The translations under genes and the position numbers were made by a program. A stretch of 64,000 nucleotides of DNA from Flavobacterium frigidarium DSM 17623 (lineage in GTDB: Bacteria; Bacteroidota; Bacteroidia; Flavobacteriales; Flavobacteriaceae), in NCBI RefSeq assembly GCF_000425505.1, contig NZ_AUDO01000007.1:186001-250000 (forward strand), written 5' to 3'. Below are positions 47,896 through 56,674 of this stretch, piece by piece. Below the pieces are notes generated by a model. The model had not been told where the DNA came from and made no database searches. It saw only the letters and a program-made list of their open reading frames with translations. Positions within the stretch are counted from its first letter, which is position 1, and every line of letters begins with the position of its first letter.

Positions 47896-48693
47896 ATGAA
47901 AAGAAAATTACTAACATTATTTGTATTGGCATCGATTAGTTGTTTTGCACAACAATATGATGGTGTTCACTTTGAGAAATCAAACATCGATAAAAATAAT
48001 TTGATTTATAAATTAGGAAAAGAATTTATCTATACTTTCAAAATCGTAGAGAACGACACAATTGTCTATTTAAAAAATAACGACACCAATATTTTTGAGC
48101 TCACTAAAAATAGTGATTCATTCCCGCTATCTGAAATTTATATGACGGTGCTCAAACCAAAAATATTTAAAAGAGTCAATAAAAATCAAACGCAAATACT
48201 ATACAGTTTGGAGCCACATTCCAACTCAATTTCTACAACTGGTATTTCTGAAAACGAGCAAAATGTATGGCTACATCCTACTAGAATGGGCTTTTTTCAA
48301 TCATTAGAAACTTGTCCGTATTCTTATATTAAATTAGGCAAAGCCATAGGATATAAATGGAGAGATAGTATGAGCATTGGCAGTCATTGGTCAAATAAAA
48401 AATGGGGAGAATGGGAAAACAGACTGCTTTTAAATTACGAGTATGAAATTATTGCTAGAGAAAATGTAGTGACAAAATTGGGTAAAATAGATTGTGTAAA
48501 GGTGCGAGCGACTGCGACCTCAGCAATAGGTTCCTCAGAATTAATCATTTATTTTTCGGAGAAATATGGTTTTGTGAAATTAGAGTACACTCTATTTACC
48601 GGAATAAAAATAGAGATGAATCTTGATCAAATAATAGATGGACCAATTTTAAGAGATGCAAAAGAATTTTACCAATATAAAAGTAAACAGTAA
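47896..48693 (+). CDS. Secreted protein of unknown function (265 aa)
   Basis: The protein begins with a signal peptide (MKRKLLTLFVLASISCFAQQ). The mature part is beta-rich with conserved-looking aromatic motifs such as NVWLHPTRMGFF and KWGEWENRLLLNYEYEI and ends without a sorting domain. I recognise no family. It is probably periplasmic or outer-membrane associated and cotranscribed with the small membrane protein upstream. Confidence 0.72.
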   Translation: MKRKLLTLFVLASISCFAQQYDGVHFEKSNIDKNNLIYKLGKEFIYTFKIVENDTIVYLKNNDTNIFELTKNSDSFPLSEIYMTVLKPKIFKRVNKNQTQILYSLEPHSNSISTTGISENEQNVWLHPTRMGFFQSLETCPYSYIKLGKAIGYKWRDSMSIGSHWSNKKWGEWENRLLLNYEYEIIARENVVTKLGKIDCVKVRATATSAIGSSELIIYFSEKYGFVKLEYTLFTGIKIEMNLDQIIDGPILRDAKEFYQYKSKQ

Positions 48694-48796
48694 TCGTTGG
48701 TATCGATTTTGAAATACCACTAGCAGCAAAAAGCGTTGAGTATACCATCTATTGCTACCCCTTGAAAACTATTTTTATAAAATTAAAACTGTAACC

Positions 48797-49222
48797 ATGA
48801 AATCAATTAAATTATTATCATTCCTAACATTGACAATTATCTTTAGTTCTTGTTCTTCTACTCAAAAGAATACCACCGATGCAATTTATGGTAGCACATG
48901 GGAATTAGAATTTTTATCAGGACCCCGAATTGCCTTCAATGGATTATTTCCTGATAAAAAGCCTCAAATCACATTTAATTTAGAAACTAAAAAAGTTGAA
49001 GGTACTACCAGTTGTAATGGCTATAATGCGCCGTATGAGTTGGGAGTCAATACGATCAGCTTTGGAGAACAAGGACCAACAACGATGATGTATTGTGGGG
49101 AGGGAGAAAAATTCTTTGTAAACACAATAAAAAAGGTGAATCATTACAAAATAGACGCAGATGGCAAATTGAACTTAATGATCGATGATGTTCCAATGAT
49201 GCGCTTTATAAAAATAAATTAA
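48797..49222 (+). CDS. META-domain lipoprotein (HslJ-like)
   Basis: A 141-aa lipoprotein. The start at ATG 48797 gives a proper lipoprotein signal (MKSIKLLSFLTLTIIFSSC, lipobox Cys at residue 19); the longer frame from 48752 would destroy it. The mature domain has the META/HslJ pattern with STWELEFLSG, a central TSCNGYNAPYELG and TTMMYCGEGEKFF. The family is linked to envelope stress and heat-shock or novobiocin tolerance in other bacteria; the function here is unproven. Confidence 0.8.
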   Translation: MKSIKLLSFLTLTIIFSSCSSTQKNTTDAIYGSTWELEFLSGPRIAFNGLFPDKKPQITFNLETKKVEGTTSCNGYNAPYELGVNTISFGEQGPTTMMYCGEGEKFFVNTIKKVNHYKIDADGKLNLMIDDVPMMRFIKIN

Positions 49223-49312
49223 ATACTTTAGCGATACTATTTATGCACAAAGAATCTCAATGATCTTTAGCATGCACTATATTGCGTATTACCCTTTGCT
49301 ATCACACTCATT

Positions 49313-49350
49313 AAAAAAACGCGAAGTTACATGACTTTGCGTTTTTTTTT
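49313..49350 (+). terminator. Intrinsic terminator after the META lipoprotein gene
   Basis: AAAAAAACGCGAAGT and ACTTTGCGTTTTTTT form a stem with one G-U pair and a 6-nt loop, ending in a long T-run. It probably ends the transcript of the upstream lipoprotein gene. Confidence 0.8.
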
Positions 49351-49377
49351 GATCTTTTAAGAACAAAACATTGTTAA

Positions 49378-49470
49378 TAGCCCTGATGGCAGTGGCATCT
49401 CGTCATTTAGAAAAACAAGGCACTTTTGCCGTAGTTTTACTTAATGAGGAATATAACGAACAGCAGGACC
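49378..49470 (+). repeat. Dispersed flavobacterial intergenic repeat, copy 2
   Basis: Starts TAGCCCTGATGGCAGTGGCATC, has a variable core, and ends ATATAACGAACAGCAGGACC. The two ends are the same as in the copy at 15185-15257 read on the opposite strand. Confidence 0.68.
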
Positions 49471-49744
49471 TTACATTAATTAAAAAATCAAATTGTTCTG
49501 CTCCTTAAAAAACAACTATTATACTTTATTTATGCCATTGCAATCTATGAATTTGTTAGACAGCAAAGTAGACGTGTGGAAGAATCACCCCTATCTATAA
49601 AATATGATAGCTTGTAGCGTAAATATCCCTAATCGTCTAATTACTTTTTATATCATTTGACATAATTGTATCTTTAACCAAATAAGCAAAATATTTATTT
49701 TGTAAAATAGTATTCCATTTATCATTCATAATATTCAGACTTCA

Positions 49745-50359
49745 ATGCAAAAATATAAATCTTATTTACTGTTAATCTTAGTGGTAATAGTTGTCATTTT
49801 AAATACTTCTTGTCAAAATAATAAACAGCCTATTTATCAAAAATTTGATAATTTCAAGACAATAAATACTAATTTCAAAATTACAAGTGAAGCTGTTGTA
49901 AATGGCCAATTATTAGCCAAATACCAGTGTGAGGAAAAAATAAATGGTGTTGAAAATTCGATTCCGTTATCATGGACAAATGTTCCTTCTGGCACAAAAT
50001 CATTAGCCGTTGTAATGTACCACTACCCGAAAAAGGATGACAAATTAGAGGTCAACTCCTATTTATTGTTATGGAATATAGATCCATCCATTTCACAAAT
50101 TCCGTACAAGATGGCCAATAATCCTAGCTGGGCGATGGGAGCAAATAAAGATGGAAATACCGTATCGTATACTTCTCCATGTTCTCAAGGTCCGGGAAAG
50201 CATGAATATACTATTGCTCTTTTTGCTTTAGGAGAAAATATAAAATCATTACCAAAATCAAGTTCTGTAAAAGTAAATTATGGGCTATTCATGAAAGCGA
50301 TTAGTGAAACTAAATTAATTGATCGAACGACTCTAACGTTTACAGCTTCTCATGAATAA
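49745..50359 (+). CDS. PEBP (YbhB/YbcL) family lipoprotein
   Basis: A 204-aa lipoprotein: hydrophobic signal with lipobox LNTSC (Cys near residue 23). The mature part is a phosphatidylethanolamine-binding-protein fold, recognised by IPLSWTNVPSGTKSLAVVMY and the ligand-site segment TSPCSQGPGKHEYTIALFAL. Bacterial members have no settled function. It stands alone with long flanking gaps. Confidence 0.8.
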   Translation: MQKYKSYLLLILVVIVVILNTSCQNNKQPIYQKFDNFKTINTNFKITSEAVVNGQLLAKYQCEEKINGVENSIPLSWTNVPSGTKSLAVVMYHYPKKDDKLEVNSYLLLWNIDPSISQIPYKMANNPSWAMGANKDGNTVSYTSPCSQGPGKHEYTIALFALGENIKSLPKSSSVKVNYGLFMKAISETKLIDRTTLTFTASHE

Positions 50360-50733
50360 GTGGAATAGTCATTTGAGGTGAACTATTAAAAAAATATAAA
50401 TCCTTCTTGGTTGTTTTATCGTTTAAAAACATTTTATATAGATTAACGACGTAATCTAAATTATTTAACAAGAATTAACCTATAATTTACACAAAGTTAA
50501 TATTAAAAATACAAGAAACTTTGTTAAAATTTCGATTTTATGAATCGAATCCTTAATTATAGAATTTTTTATCTAAGATCCTGATAGTACATTAAATAAA
50601 CGTCTTTACCTCAATTATATAATTAATAACCAATTTTTAAATTTAAGTAAATAATCGCAGTAAATTTTTTGATTTGTTAAGAATATCACAATATTTTATA
50701 CATTTACTTTTTAACAAACCCAAATTATTTAGA
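50360..50733. other. AT-rich intergenic region with two inverted repeats
   Basis: About 370 bp. It holds TTCGATT / AATCGAA (50531-50549, 5-nt loop) and ACAAAGTT / AACTTTGT (50491-50498 and 50517-50524). The promoter of the next gene lies at its right end: TTG 50674-50676 and -7-like TACATTTA 50699-50706, 22 nt apart. Confidence 0.5.
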
Positions 50734-51648
50734 ATGAAAAAATTAAAATTTAGCAGGTACAACACCATGTTCTGCACAGTGGCCTCTTTGGCACTATTAG
50801 CTAGTTGTTCTAGCAATGATGAAGCACAAATGGACGAATCTGGACTAGCAGTTTCTGAAGGATTTGCATTGAGTGGAGATGATCTAATCTTCAACGACTT
50901 TACAGCACAATGTAGCTATGTTGATGGTAACTGGAGTTCTACAGCCTACTTGAACACCACCATGATCAACACTACGCAAACAAACTTTATTTATGCTCAA
51001 AACACTAAAATCGCAAACGTATTTGGACAAGCTGCTGTGACCCTTAAAATGGTACACGACAACTCAAATGTAAACTCAACTTACAATGCCATTTCGTATT
51101 CGAATCCCAAGAAAATTTATTTTGGAGAAGCAATTTACGTTGCGGCTTTAGCAAAGGGACAAATTGTGCCAGCTATGATTCTTGCACATGAATTTGGTCA
51201 CCAGTTACAATACACTTATAATTTGCCTTCTAAGAAAGAAAGCACTGCTAGACCAAACGAACTAGAAGCTGACGGTTTTGCTGGATACTATATGAGAAAA
51301 CCAACAGGTTATAATGCTACGTGGGAGCAAGCAGGTCCTGGATTTGAATTTGCTTACGCAATTGGAGACAACAATACTACGAGTGCGGGACACCACGGTA
51401 CTCCTCCTCAAAGAAGATCAGCGGCACGTTTAGGTTGGTACCTAGGGAATTATGACCTATCAGCTAGTGACTTTGATTATAACTTTTTCTACTACTATGA
51501 TAATGTACTGTCTGGAAGTTACCGTACTACAACTCCTGAAAGAATCGATCCAAAAATTGATGCTTTCATCAAATCTAAAATGAGTGAATTACGTAAAATT
51601 CAGTCTGGAGAAATATCAGCTGAAGAGTTTATCAATTTAGGAAACTAA
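50734..51648 (+). CDS. Zincin-type metallopeptidase lipoprotein
   Basis: A 304-aa protein. The ATG at 50734 gives a lipoprotein signal ending LALLASC (Cys near residue 25); the frame from 50674 contains the promoter and was rejected. The zinc motif HEFGHQLQY (~150) and a downstream third-ligand motif NELEADGFAGYYM (~180) resemble neutral zinc metallopeptidases of the YpfJ type. It would act on the cell surface or in the periplasm. The substrate is unknown. A palindromic terminator follows. Confidence 0.8.
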   Translation: MKKLKFSRYNTMFCTVASLALLASCSSNDEAQMDESGLAVSEGFALSGDDLIFNDFTAQCSYVDGNWSSTAYLNTTMINTTQTNFIYAQNTKIANVFGQAAVTLKMVHDNSNVNSTYNAISYSNPKKIYFGEAIYVAALAKGQIVPAMILAHEFGHQLQYTYNLPSKKESTARPNELEADGFAGYYMRKPTGYNATWEQAGPGFEFAYAIGDNNTTSAGHHGTPPQRRSAARLGWYLGNYDLSASDFDYNFFYYYDNVLSGSYRTTTPERIDPKIDAFIKSKMSELRKIQSGEISAEEFINLGN

Positions 51649-51664
51649 TCAGTTTATAATAAAA

Positions 51665-51690
51665 AAAAGAGGACTATATAGTCCTCTTTT
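51665..51690. terminator. Palindromic bidirectional terminator
   Basis: A perfect 26-bp palindrome with AAAAGAGGACT / AGTCCTCTTTT arms separates the convergent metallopeptidase and DUF4494 genes. Confidence 0.85.
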
Positions 51691-51712
51691 ATATATGTAG
51701 TAGTTAATGATT

Positions 51713-52270
51713 TTAAACGGCTTGCTCTTCTTCTTCAACCTCAGCAAATTCCATGTGGTCTTCGCCTTCAGCAATCACTTCAGGTTTTGAAGCTTTTAAA
51801 ACATTAAAGCGTTCAATTTTTTCTAAATCTCCTTCTTCGCCTGAGAAGTAAGGAAATACATCCATAATTGGAGACTCTGTAATAGCAGGAATACTATAAT
51901 CTCCCATCGTACCTTTCATAACAGCTGTTGTATTGTCAAAAGCCTCTTTGACATCATTAGCTTGTAAAAGAATATACATATTTGTTTTTCTTTCTTTACC
52001 ACTTTCTTCATCATAAGCAAGTAAAGAAACTTTTGATTTAAACCAGCGATCGCTATTTTCAAAAGGATGAATTTCTGAATAATTAGCTACCTTAATGTTG
52101 GTAATTTTGAATTCTTCACTAATGTATGCCGACATTTCTTCATTGATCCTGCTTTCTGCTTCTGTATATGATAGCGCATCTACTAAGTAAGGCTCTGTTG
52201 TAACCTTTTGTACTCCAGTGTCATCTGTTTTTCTATATTTTACTTTGCATTCGTACCAAGTTGTGCTCAT
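51713..52270 (-). CDS. DUF4494 family protein
   Basis: A 185-aa cytoplasmic protein. The start at 52270 gives MSTTWYECKVKYRKTD, the usual family N-terminus; an ATG eight codons upstream is less likely. It is mostly beta with an acidic C-terminal tail (EFAEVEEEEQAV). DUF4494 is a Bacteroidota-specific family with no assigned function. It is followed in the same direction by no close gene. Confidence 0.82.
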   Translation of the reverse strand: MSTTWYECKVKYRKTDDTGVQKVTTEPYLVDALSYTEAESRINEEMSAYISEEFKITNIKVANYSEIHPFENSDRWFKSKVSLLAYDEESGKERKTNMYILLQANDVKEAFDNTTAVMKGTMGDYSIPAITESPIMDVFPYFSGEEGDLEKIERFNVLKASKPEVIAEGEDHMEFAEVEEEEQAV

Positions 52271-52409
52271 AATATTATTTTTTAAGGATGTCAAAGATAG
52301 ATTTTAAAGGAAAAAAAAGCGACAATAATAAAAATAGATATTCACAATTTTGAACAAATGAATTGAAAGCAGCTACAACTAATTATGAGACAAGGAATAG
52401 CACTACAAA

Positions 52410-52862
52410 CTAATATAGATCTTCAATTACGTAATTCGTTTCATTAAATTGAAAAGCGTCTCCTATTTTTAATTCTCGCATTTTTTCATAGATTGGCGCT
52501 CTTGTCGAAATCCCAACGATGGTAGCTCCATCCTTCTCCATTTTATCGCTAGAAATTGCAATAAAAAAAGTAAGCTTATCAGTAACTACTACAGCTCCCA
52601 ACTCTACACTATCATTTTGTAAATTTCCATCGATAGTTTCTAAAAATGTGAGTTCCTTTTGAGCAAATGCTAGTTCGTCGCCAATAGCCTTAAGTAATTC
52701 GTATTTGCTAGCGCTACGATCTTCGGTTTGACTTGCTGAAGCATTTTTTGTAAAAGCAGCTTCATTTATCTCAGCTTCCCGATTTTTAAAGTTATCAATT
52801 AGCTCATTTTGATTTTCGACACAAGCCGCTATTATCCAATTTTTATCTAGTTTATTTTTCAT
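52410..52862 (-). CDS. GreA/GreB C-terminal domain-like protein
   Basis: A 150-aa protein. The N-terminal ~75 residues are helical and the C-terminal ~70 resemble the FKBP-like C domain of GreA/GreB (VELGAVVVTDKLTFFIAIS, ISTRAPIYEKMRELKIGDAFQF). The coiled-coil residues needed for transcript cleavage are not evident. It probably binds RNA polymerase or acts like Rnk-type anti-Gre proteins. The role is inferred from fold alone. Confidence 0.65.
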   Translation of the reverse strand: MKNKLDKNWIIAACVENQNELIDNFKNREAEINEAAFTKNASASQTEDRSASKYELLKAIGDELAFAQKELTFLETIDGNLQNDSVELGAVVVTDKLTFFIAISSDKMEKDGATIVGISTRAPIYEKMRELKIGDAFQFNETNYVIEDLY

Positions 52863-52994
52863 GTTATCAGTTATTTATAGAAATAGTAAGATATACTATT
52901 TTTTCTACAAAAACACTTACAATAGCGAGAAAGCCAGGATAAATAATAATAGAAGTCTTTTCTAAACCTTTTTCATGCTTGTGCAAAAGAGAGT

Positions 52995-53558
52995 TTACTG
53001 CAACACACGAATTGCTTTAACAAAACGTCGTGTGTATGACTTATGACTTAAGTTAGAAATCATTACTTGCATTTGCTTTCCCGATGACGAATGGATAAAT
53101 TTACTTTGCATTCCGTCTGCATTTGAAACAATACCTATATGCCCAATCACATTGCGAGTCGGACTTAAAAAAAGCAAAATATCACCTTTTTTTACTTCGT
53201 CAATAGCGATTTCTTTTCCAAAATTTTTGAACTGGGATGTACTTCTAGGAACGTTAATATTAAAATTTTTATAAACAAAATATACGAAGCCAGAACAGTC
53301 AAATCCTTTTTTACTAGTACCGCCGTAAATATATCTTGTCCCTAAAAGACTTTTTCCAAAATTTAAAAGCGCAGTGCGCAAGTCCTCTTCGATAGGGTCT
53401 GCACTATGATTTATAGTAAGAACGGTTTCAATATTATTTTTTGGTAAGCCTGTATTCTCAATCTTTACTTTTCTGGAATCAGTGAAACTACTTAGTAAAA
53501 ATAGTGTAACACCTGATACTATAACTGATTTGAAAAAAGAGGAGTTTGATGCTATCAT
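52995..53558 (-). CDS. NlpC/P60 (C40) family cell-wall peptidase
   Basis: A 187-aa secreted peptidase with a hydrophobic N-terminal signal. The catalytic Cys lies in GFDCSGFVYFVY (~residue 89), the His in VIGHIGIVSNADG (~140) and the third residue in the following FIHSSSG. It should cleave peptide stems of peptidoglycan. It stands alone between the Gre-like gene and the oxidoreductase gene. A long unstructured segment separates signal and catalytic domain. Confidence 0.87.
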   Translation of the reverse strand: MIASNSSFFKSVIVSGVTLFLLSSFTDSRKVKIENTGLPKNNIETVLTINHSADPIEEDLRTALLNFGKSLLGTRYIYGGTSKKGFDCSGFVYFVYKNFNINVPRSTSQFKNFGKEIAIDEVKKGDILLFLSPTRNVIGHIGIVSNADGMQSKFIHSSSGKQMQVMISNLSHKSYTRRFVKAIRVLQ

Positions 53559-53682
53559 AAAATAATTGAAGTTAATATTGTTATATGGAACTTAAAAGAA
53601 ATACCGCCTCATTTTGAGGACATTGGTTCGCAAAAATAACTAAATATATCAAAAACACATAATCATAGGTTTTTAATTTTTG

Positions 53683-53711
53683 TTGCTTTGGCTTTAAGCC
53701 AAAAAAAAAGT
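53683..53711. repeat. 29-bp repeat with TTTGGCT/AGCCAAA stem, copy 2
   Basis: Same sequence as 25038-25066 except for one base in the loop (A instead of G). It again lies immediately beyond a terminator stem of a minus-strand gene. Confidence 0.6.
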
Positions 53712-53735
53712 GCCTCAAAATAAATTGAAGCACTT
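53708..53735 (-). terminator. Terminator of the MDR oxidoreductase gene
   Basis: On the minus strand AAGTGCTTCAA and TTGAGGCACTT form a stem with one mismatch, followed by a run of nine T. Confidence 0.82.
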
Positions 53736-53764
53736 CTATGTCTTTAATTGGAATAGGTGTATCG

Positions 53765-54760
53765 TTATGCTTTAACAACCATTTTTCCTTTATTTTTTCC
53801 ATCAAAAAGATCGATGAACGCTTGTGGAATATTTTCAAATCCTTCCACCACTGTTTCTTCTGATTTAATTTTTCTGTCTTTAAACCACTCTAATAATTGA
53901 GAAGTTGCTTCTGGGAATTTTTCAGCATAGTTGCCTAAAATAAAACCTTGCATTAAGGCACTATTTTTTACTAAGAATGGTTGTACGCTCAAGCCTTTTA
54001 CCGTTTCTGTTTCATTGTAAGATGATATCGCACCACAAATAATCATTCGAGCAAAACGATTGATACTATATAAAACAGCATCAGAAATCTCACCCCCTAC
54101 ATTGTCAAAATATACATCTACTCCATCGGGGCAAGCCTTTTTTATTGCCTCTGCCATATTTTCTGTAGTATTGTAATTAATCCCTTCATCAAAACCAAAT
54201 TGAGATTTAAGCATGTTCACCTTTTCATCTGAACCCGCTATTCCCACTACTCTACAGCCTAATATTTTTCCTATTTGTCCCACGATACTTCCTACTGCAC
54301 CTGCAGCTCCAGAGACAATAATCGTTTCTCCTTTTTTAGGTTTTCCTATTTCTGTCAATCCAAGAAAAGCGGTCATACCTGTCATTCCTAATGCTCCTAG
54401 ATATACTGATTCTCCTACTTCTGAAGTATCAACGACGCGCAGTCCTTCACCTGAACTTTTTTGGAATTCCTTCCAGGCTAACATTCCCGAAACAAATTGA
54501 CCCACCTTGTATTTCTCGTTCTTTGATTCTACTATTTCTGCAATTATTCCAGAAACCATAGCCTCGTTTAGTTCAAAAGGTTCTGCATAAGATTTAGCAT
54601 CGCTCATGCGACCTCTTAAATAAGGATCTACCGATATATAGCTAGTTTTTAATAAAATTTCGCCCGAATTGATGACAGGTTTATCTTCAGTAATTGTTTT
54701 AAAATCTGATAATTGTGGACGACCTACCGGTCTTTTATTTAATAAAATAGTATGACTCAT
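53765..54760 (-). CDS. NADP-dependent MDR oxidoreductase (CurA/PTGR-like)
   Basis: A 331-aa medium-chain reductase without the catalytic zinc ligands. Family marks are the N-terminal LLNKRPVGRP, the cofactor-binding SGAAGAVGSIVGQIGK (~155-170) and GVDVYFDNVGGEISDAVL (~210). Related proteins reduce alpha,beta-unsaturated carbonyls and leukotriene-type substrates with NADPH. It lies 223 bp after the nitroreductase gene in the same direction, so the two may share stress regulation. Confidence 0.88.
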   Translation of the reverse strand: MSHTILLNKRPVGRPQLSDFKTITEDKPVINSGEILLKTSYISVDPYLRGRMSDAKSYAEPFELNEAMVSGIIAEIVESKNEKYKVGQFVSGMLAWKEFQKSSGEGLRVVDTSEVGESVYLGALGMTGMTAFLGLTEIGKPKKGETIIVSGAAGAVGSIVGQIGKILGCRVVGIAGSDEKVNMLKSQFGFDEGINYNTTENMAEAIKKACPDGVDVYFDNVGGEISDAVLYSINRFARMIICGAISSYNETETVKGLSVQPFLVKNSALMQGFILGNYAEKFPEATSQLLEWFKDRKIKSEETVVEGFENIPQAFIDLFDGKNKGKMVVKA

Positions 54761-54983
54761 GTTCTCTCTTTTTAAATTAATATTAATAGTACTACTACTA
54801 ATGACTATTTGAAAGCCTTAAATTACAAAAACCATAGAAAACAATAGATTAGATTACAGCACTTTAACAAACTATTGTGCTATCATAAAATGAAAAAACT
54901 GCCGCCCAACAAATAGTTGACTGTCTCTATAGAAACACTTAACAATTTATTAAACAGCAGTTTGAACTGTACTTAAAATAAAA

Positions 54984-55616
54984 TTAAATCACAGTAACAA
55001 GATCTTCTTTGCTTTTTCTCACTTTAACTAAATTAACAAGCCAATCCTTTGGTGCATCTCTATAACCTAATGGTAAAACAACACAACTTCTTAAACCTTT
55101 CTCTCTTAAGTTTAAGATTTTGTCTAACTCATCTGGGTCAAAACCTTCGATAGGTGTTGCATCAACTTCTTCAAAAGCAGCTTGCGCTATTGCCATAGAA
55201 AATGCAATGTAAGCTTGTCTAGCAGCATGCTGAAAATTTTCCTCTTCGTCTTTTTGAGGGTAAGTGCTTAACAACATTTGTCGGTAGTTTTCCCATCCTT
55301 CATTTGTAAATCCTCTTTTCTCGTTTGTAAGGTCAAACATGGTGTTAATACGCTCGGCTGTGTACGTATCCCAAGCAGCAAAAACTAATAAATGCGAACA
55401 GTCTGTAATCATTGATTGATTCCAAGCTATAGGTCTAATTTGCTCTTTTACTTCTTGATTTGTTACCACAAAAATTTCAAACGGTTGTAATCCGCTTGAC
55501 GTAGGCGCTAGGATTGCAGCCTCTAGAATACGGTCTACTTTTTCTTGAGCTACTTTCTCTCCGTTCATTGCCTTTGCAGCATAACGCCAGTTTAATCTAT
55601 CTAATAATGCTTCCAT
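54984..55616 (-). CDS. NAD(P)H-dependent nitroreductase (second NfsB-like copy)
   Basis: A 210-aa FMN enzyme with LNWRYAAKAMNG at the start, LAPTSSGLQPFEIFVV, and a C-terminal GYRDAPKDWLVNLVKVRKSKED. It aligns along its length with the nitroreductase at 37725-38357, though the two differ a good deal in sequence. It follows the TetR gene by 80 bp and is probably part of the doxX-tetR-nitroreductase operon. Confidence 0.86.
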   Translation of the reverse strand: MEALLDRLNWRYAAKAMNGEKVAQEKVDRILEAAILAPTSSGLQPFEIFVVTNQEVKEQIRPIAWNQSMITDCSHLLVFAAWDTYTAERINTMFDLTNEKRGFTNEGWENYRQMLLSTYPQKDEEENFQHAARQAYIAFSMAIAQAAFEEVDATPIEGFDPDELDKILNLREKGLRSCVVLPLGYRDAPKDWLVNLVKVRKSKEDLVTVI

Positions 55617-55696
55617 GTGTATATTTATATTAATTTATTTATTTGTGTATTTGACTTGTACTATTTATTTTCGAAAATTAAAATAATTCGTTTCAA

Positions 55697-56284
55697 TTAT
55701 GATTTGCTTACACTAATACTATCCCAAGCTGCTTGAAAAGCTTCCTCTAAGACATCATCATTTAAAGGGTTGATTCCTCTACTCTCCATATTCATTAAAA
55801 AGGCCATAGGATAAATACCGTAAGCATACAGTAAGTATGGTGAAAAATCTTTGAGTATAGCTTGTTTTTGTCCCATCACCCATAAGTCAAATAAGGGATC
55901 AAGTGCTCTTAAACCTTCTTGCCTAGTAGCTTCATCAATCATAGGACTATTATCACATTGTGATAAAAACGAAGCTTCTTCTTTATATTTCAGCTTATAA
56001 GCAGCCATTGCAAACCATATTTTCTTGAAAGTGATGTATACACCTTCCTCAGGAGTGTGATTTTCGAATGCAGCATTAGCAAAAGCCGTCTTGACATTGA
56101 GGTAGAGTTGGTTTACTAAATCTTGCTTACTCTCAAAATACAAGTATATCGTGGCTGGAGATACCGAAGCTATTTTTGCAACCTTAGCCATAGATGCTCC
56201 TTGAATGCCACCGTTAATTACTAAACTCAGTGTCGCTCTTAGCAGTGCCTCTCGTTTTTCTATACTTTTTTGCAGTAGTGCCAT
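55697..56284 (-). CDS. TetR family transcriptional regulator
   Basis: A 195-aa regulator with the N-terminal helix-turn-helix MAKVAKIASVSPATIYLYFESKQDLV (~33-58) and a helical ligand domain. It starts 9 bp after the doxX stop and precedes the nitroreductase gene, so it likely represses the whole operon. A perfect 12-bp palindrome ATGAACGTTCAT (56716-56727) lies just upstream of the doxX -7 element and is the best operator candidate. Confidence 0.88.
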   Translation of the reverse strand: MALLQKSIEKREALLRATLSLVINGGIQGASMAKVAKIASVSPATIYLYFESKQDLVNQLYLNVKTAFANAAFENHTPEEGVYITFKKIWFAMAAYKLKYKEEASFLSQCDNSPMIDEATRQEGLRALDPLFDLWVMGQKQAILKDFSPYLLYAYGIYPMAFLMNMESRGINPLNDDVLEEAFQAAWDSISVSKS

Positions 56285-56293
56285 GTCATGTAT

Positions 56294-56674
56294 TTATTTA
56301 TAAAAAACATTTTTTAGTTTCCAACTTATAGCAATAAATAGCAACTGAATTGGTAATCGTATTAAAGCAGCTTCATGACTTCCTATCGCTGGTGTATTAG
56401 AAAAAACATCCCAAATATGAATGGGTAAAAAAACCAGCATAAGTAGTAATAGCAATAGCGAACCCAATCCTGCCGTATTTTTTATTACCAATAATACTCC
56501 TATCGCTATTTCGATAATTCCTGAAACGTAAATGATAGCAGATTTAAATGGTAAAAAATTTGGAACAAACGGATTATAGAAATCTGTATTTACAAAATGT
56601 TGCACGCCTCCGTACACCATAAATGTAGCCATCAGATATCTTATAACCGTCCAAAACAATTGCGCTTTACCCAT
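56294..56674 (-). CDS. DoxX family membrane protein
   Basis: A 126-aa protein with four hydrophobic helices and the DoxX-type segment GGVQHFVNTDFY. The frame starts at 56698, but a perfect -7 element (TATTTTTG on the minus strand, 56703 to 56696) would place the transcript start near 56691. The ATG at 56674 (MGKAQLFW) is therefore used. It heads the doxX-tetR-nitroreductase operon. DoxX-like proteins are linked to redox and thiol stress, without a defined reaction. Confidence 0.8.
   Translation of the reverse strand: MGKAQLFWTVIRYLMATFMVYGGVQHFVNTDFYNPFVPNFLPFKSAIIYVSGIIEIAIGVLLVIKNTAGLGSLLLLLLMLVFLPIHIWDVFSNTPAIGSHEAALIRLPIQLLFIAISWKLKNVFYK

Larger units (their letters stand above)
49223..49744. 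other. Intergenic region with terminator and dispersed repeat
   Basis: About 520 bp without a gene. It holds a terminator (49313-49350) and dispersed repeat copy 2 (49378-49470). The remaining ~270 bp before the next gene shows no clear structure. Confidence 0.6.

Noticed and set aside
53581-53838. 85-codon minus-strand open frame overlapping the end of the MDR oxidoreductase gene
   Set aside because: It runs through the terminator and the 29-bp repeat and overlaps a well-supported gene in another frame; no family or start signal.
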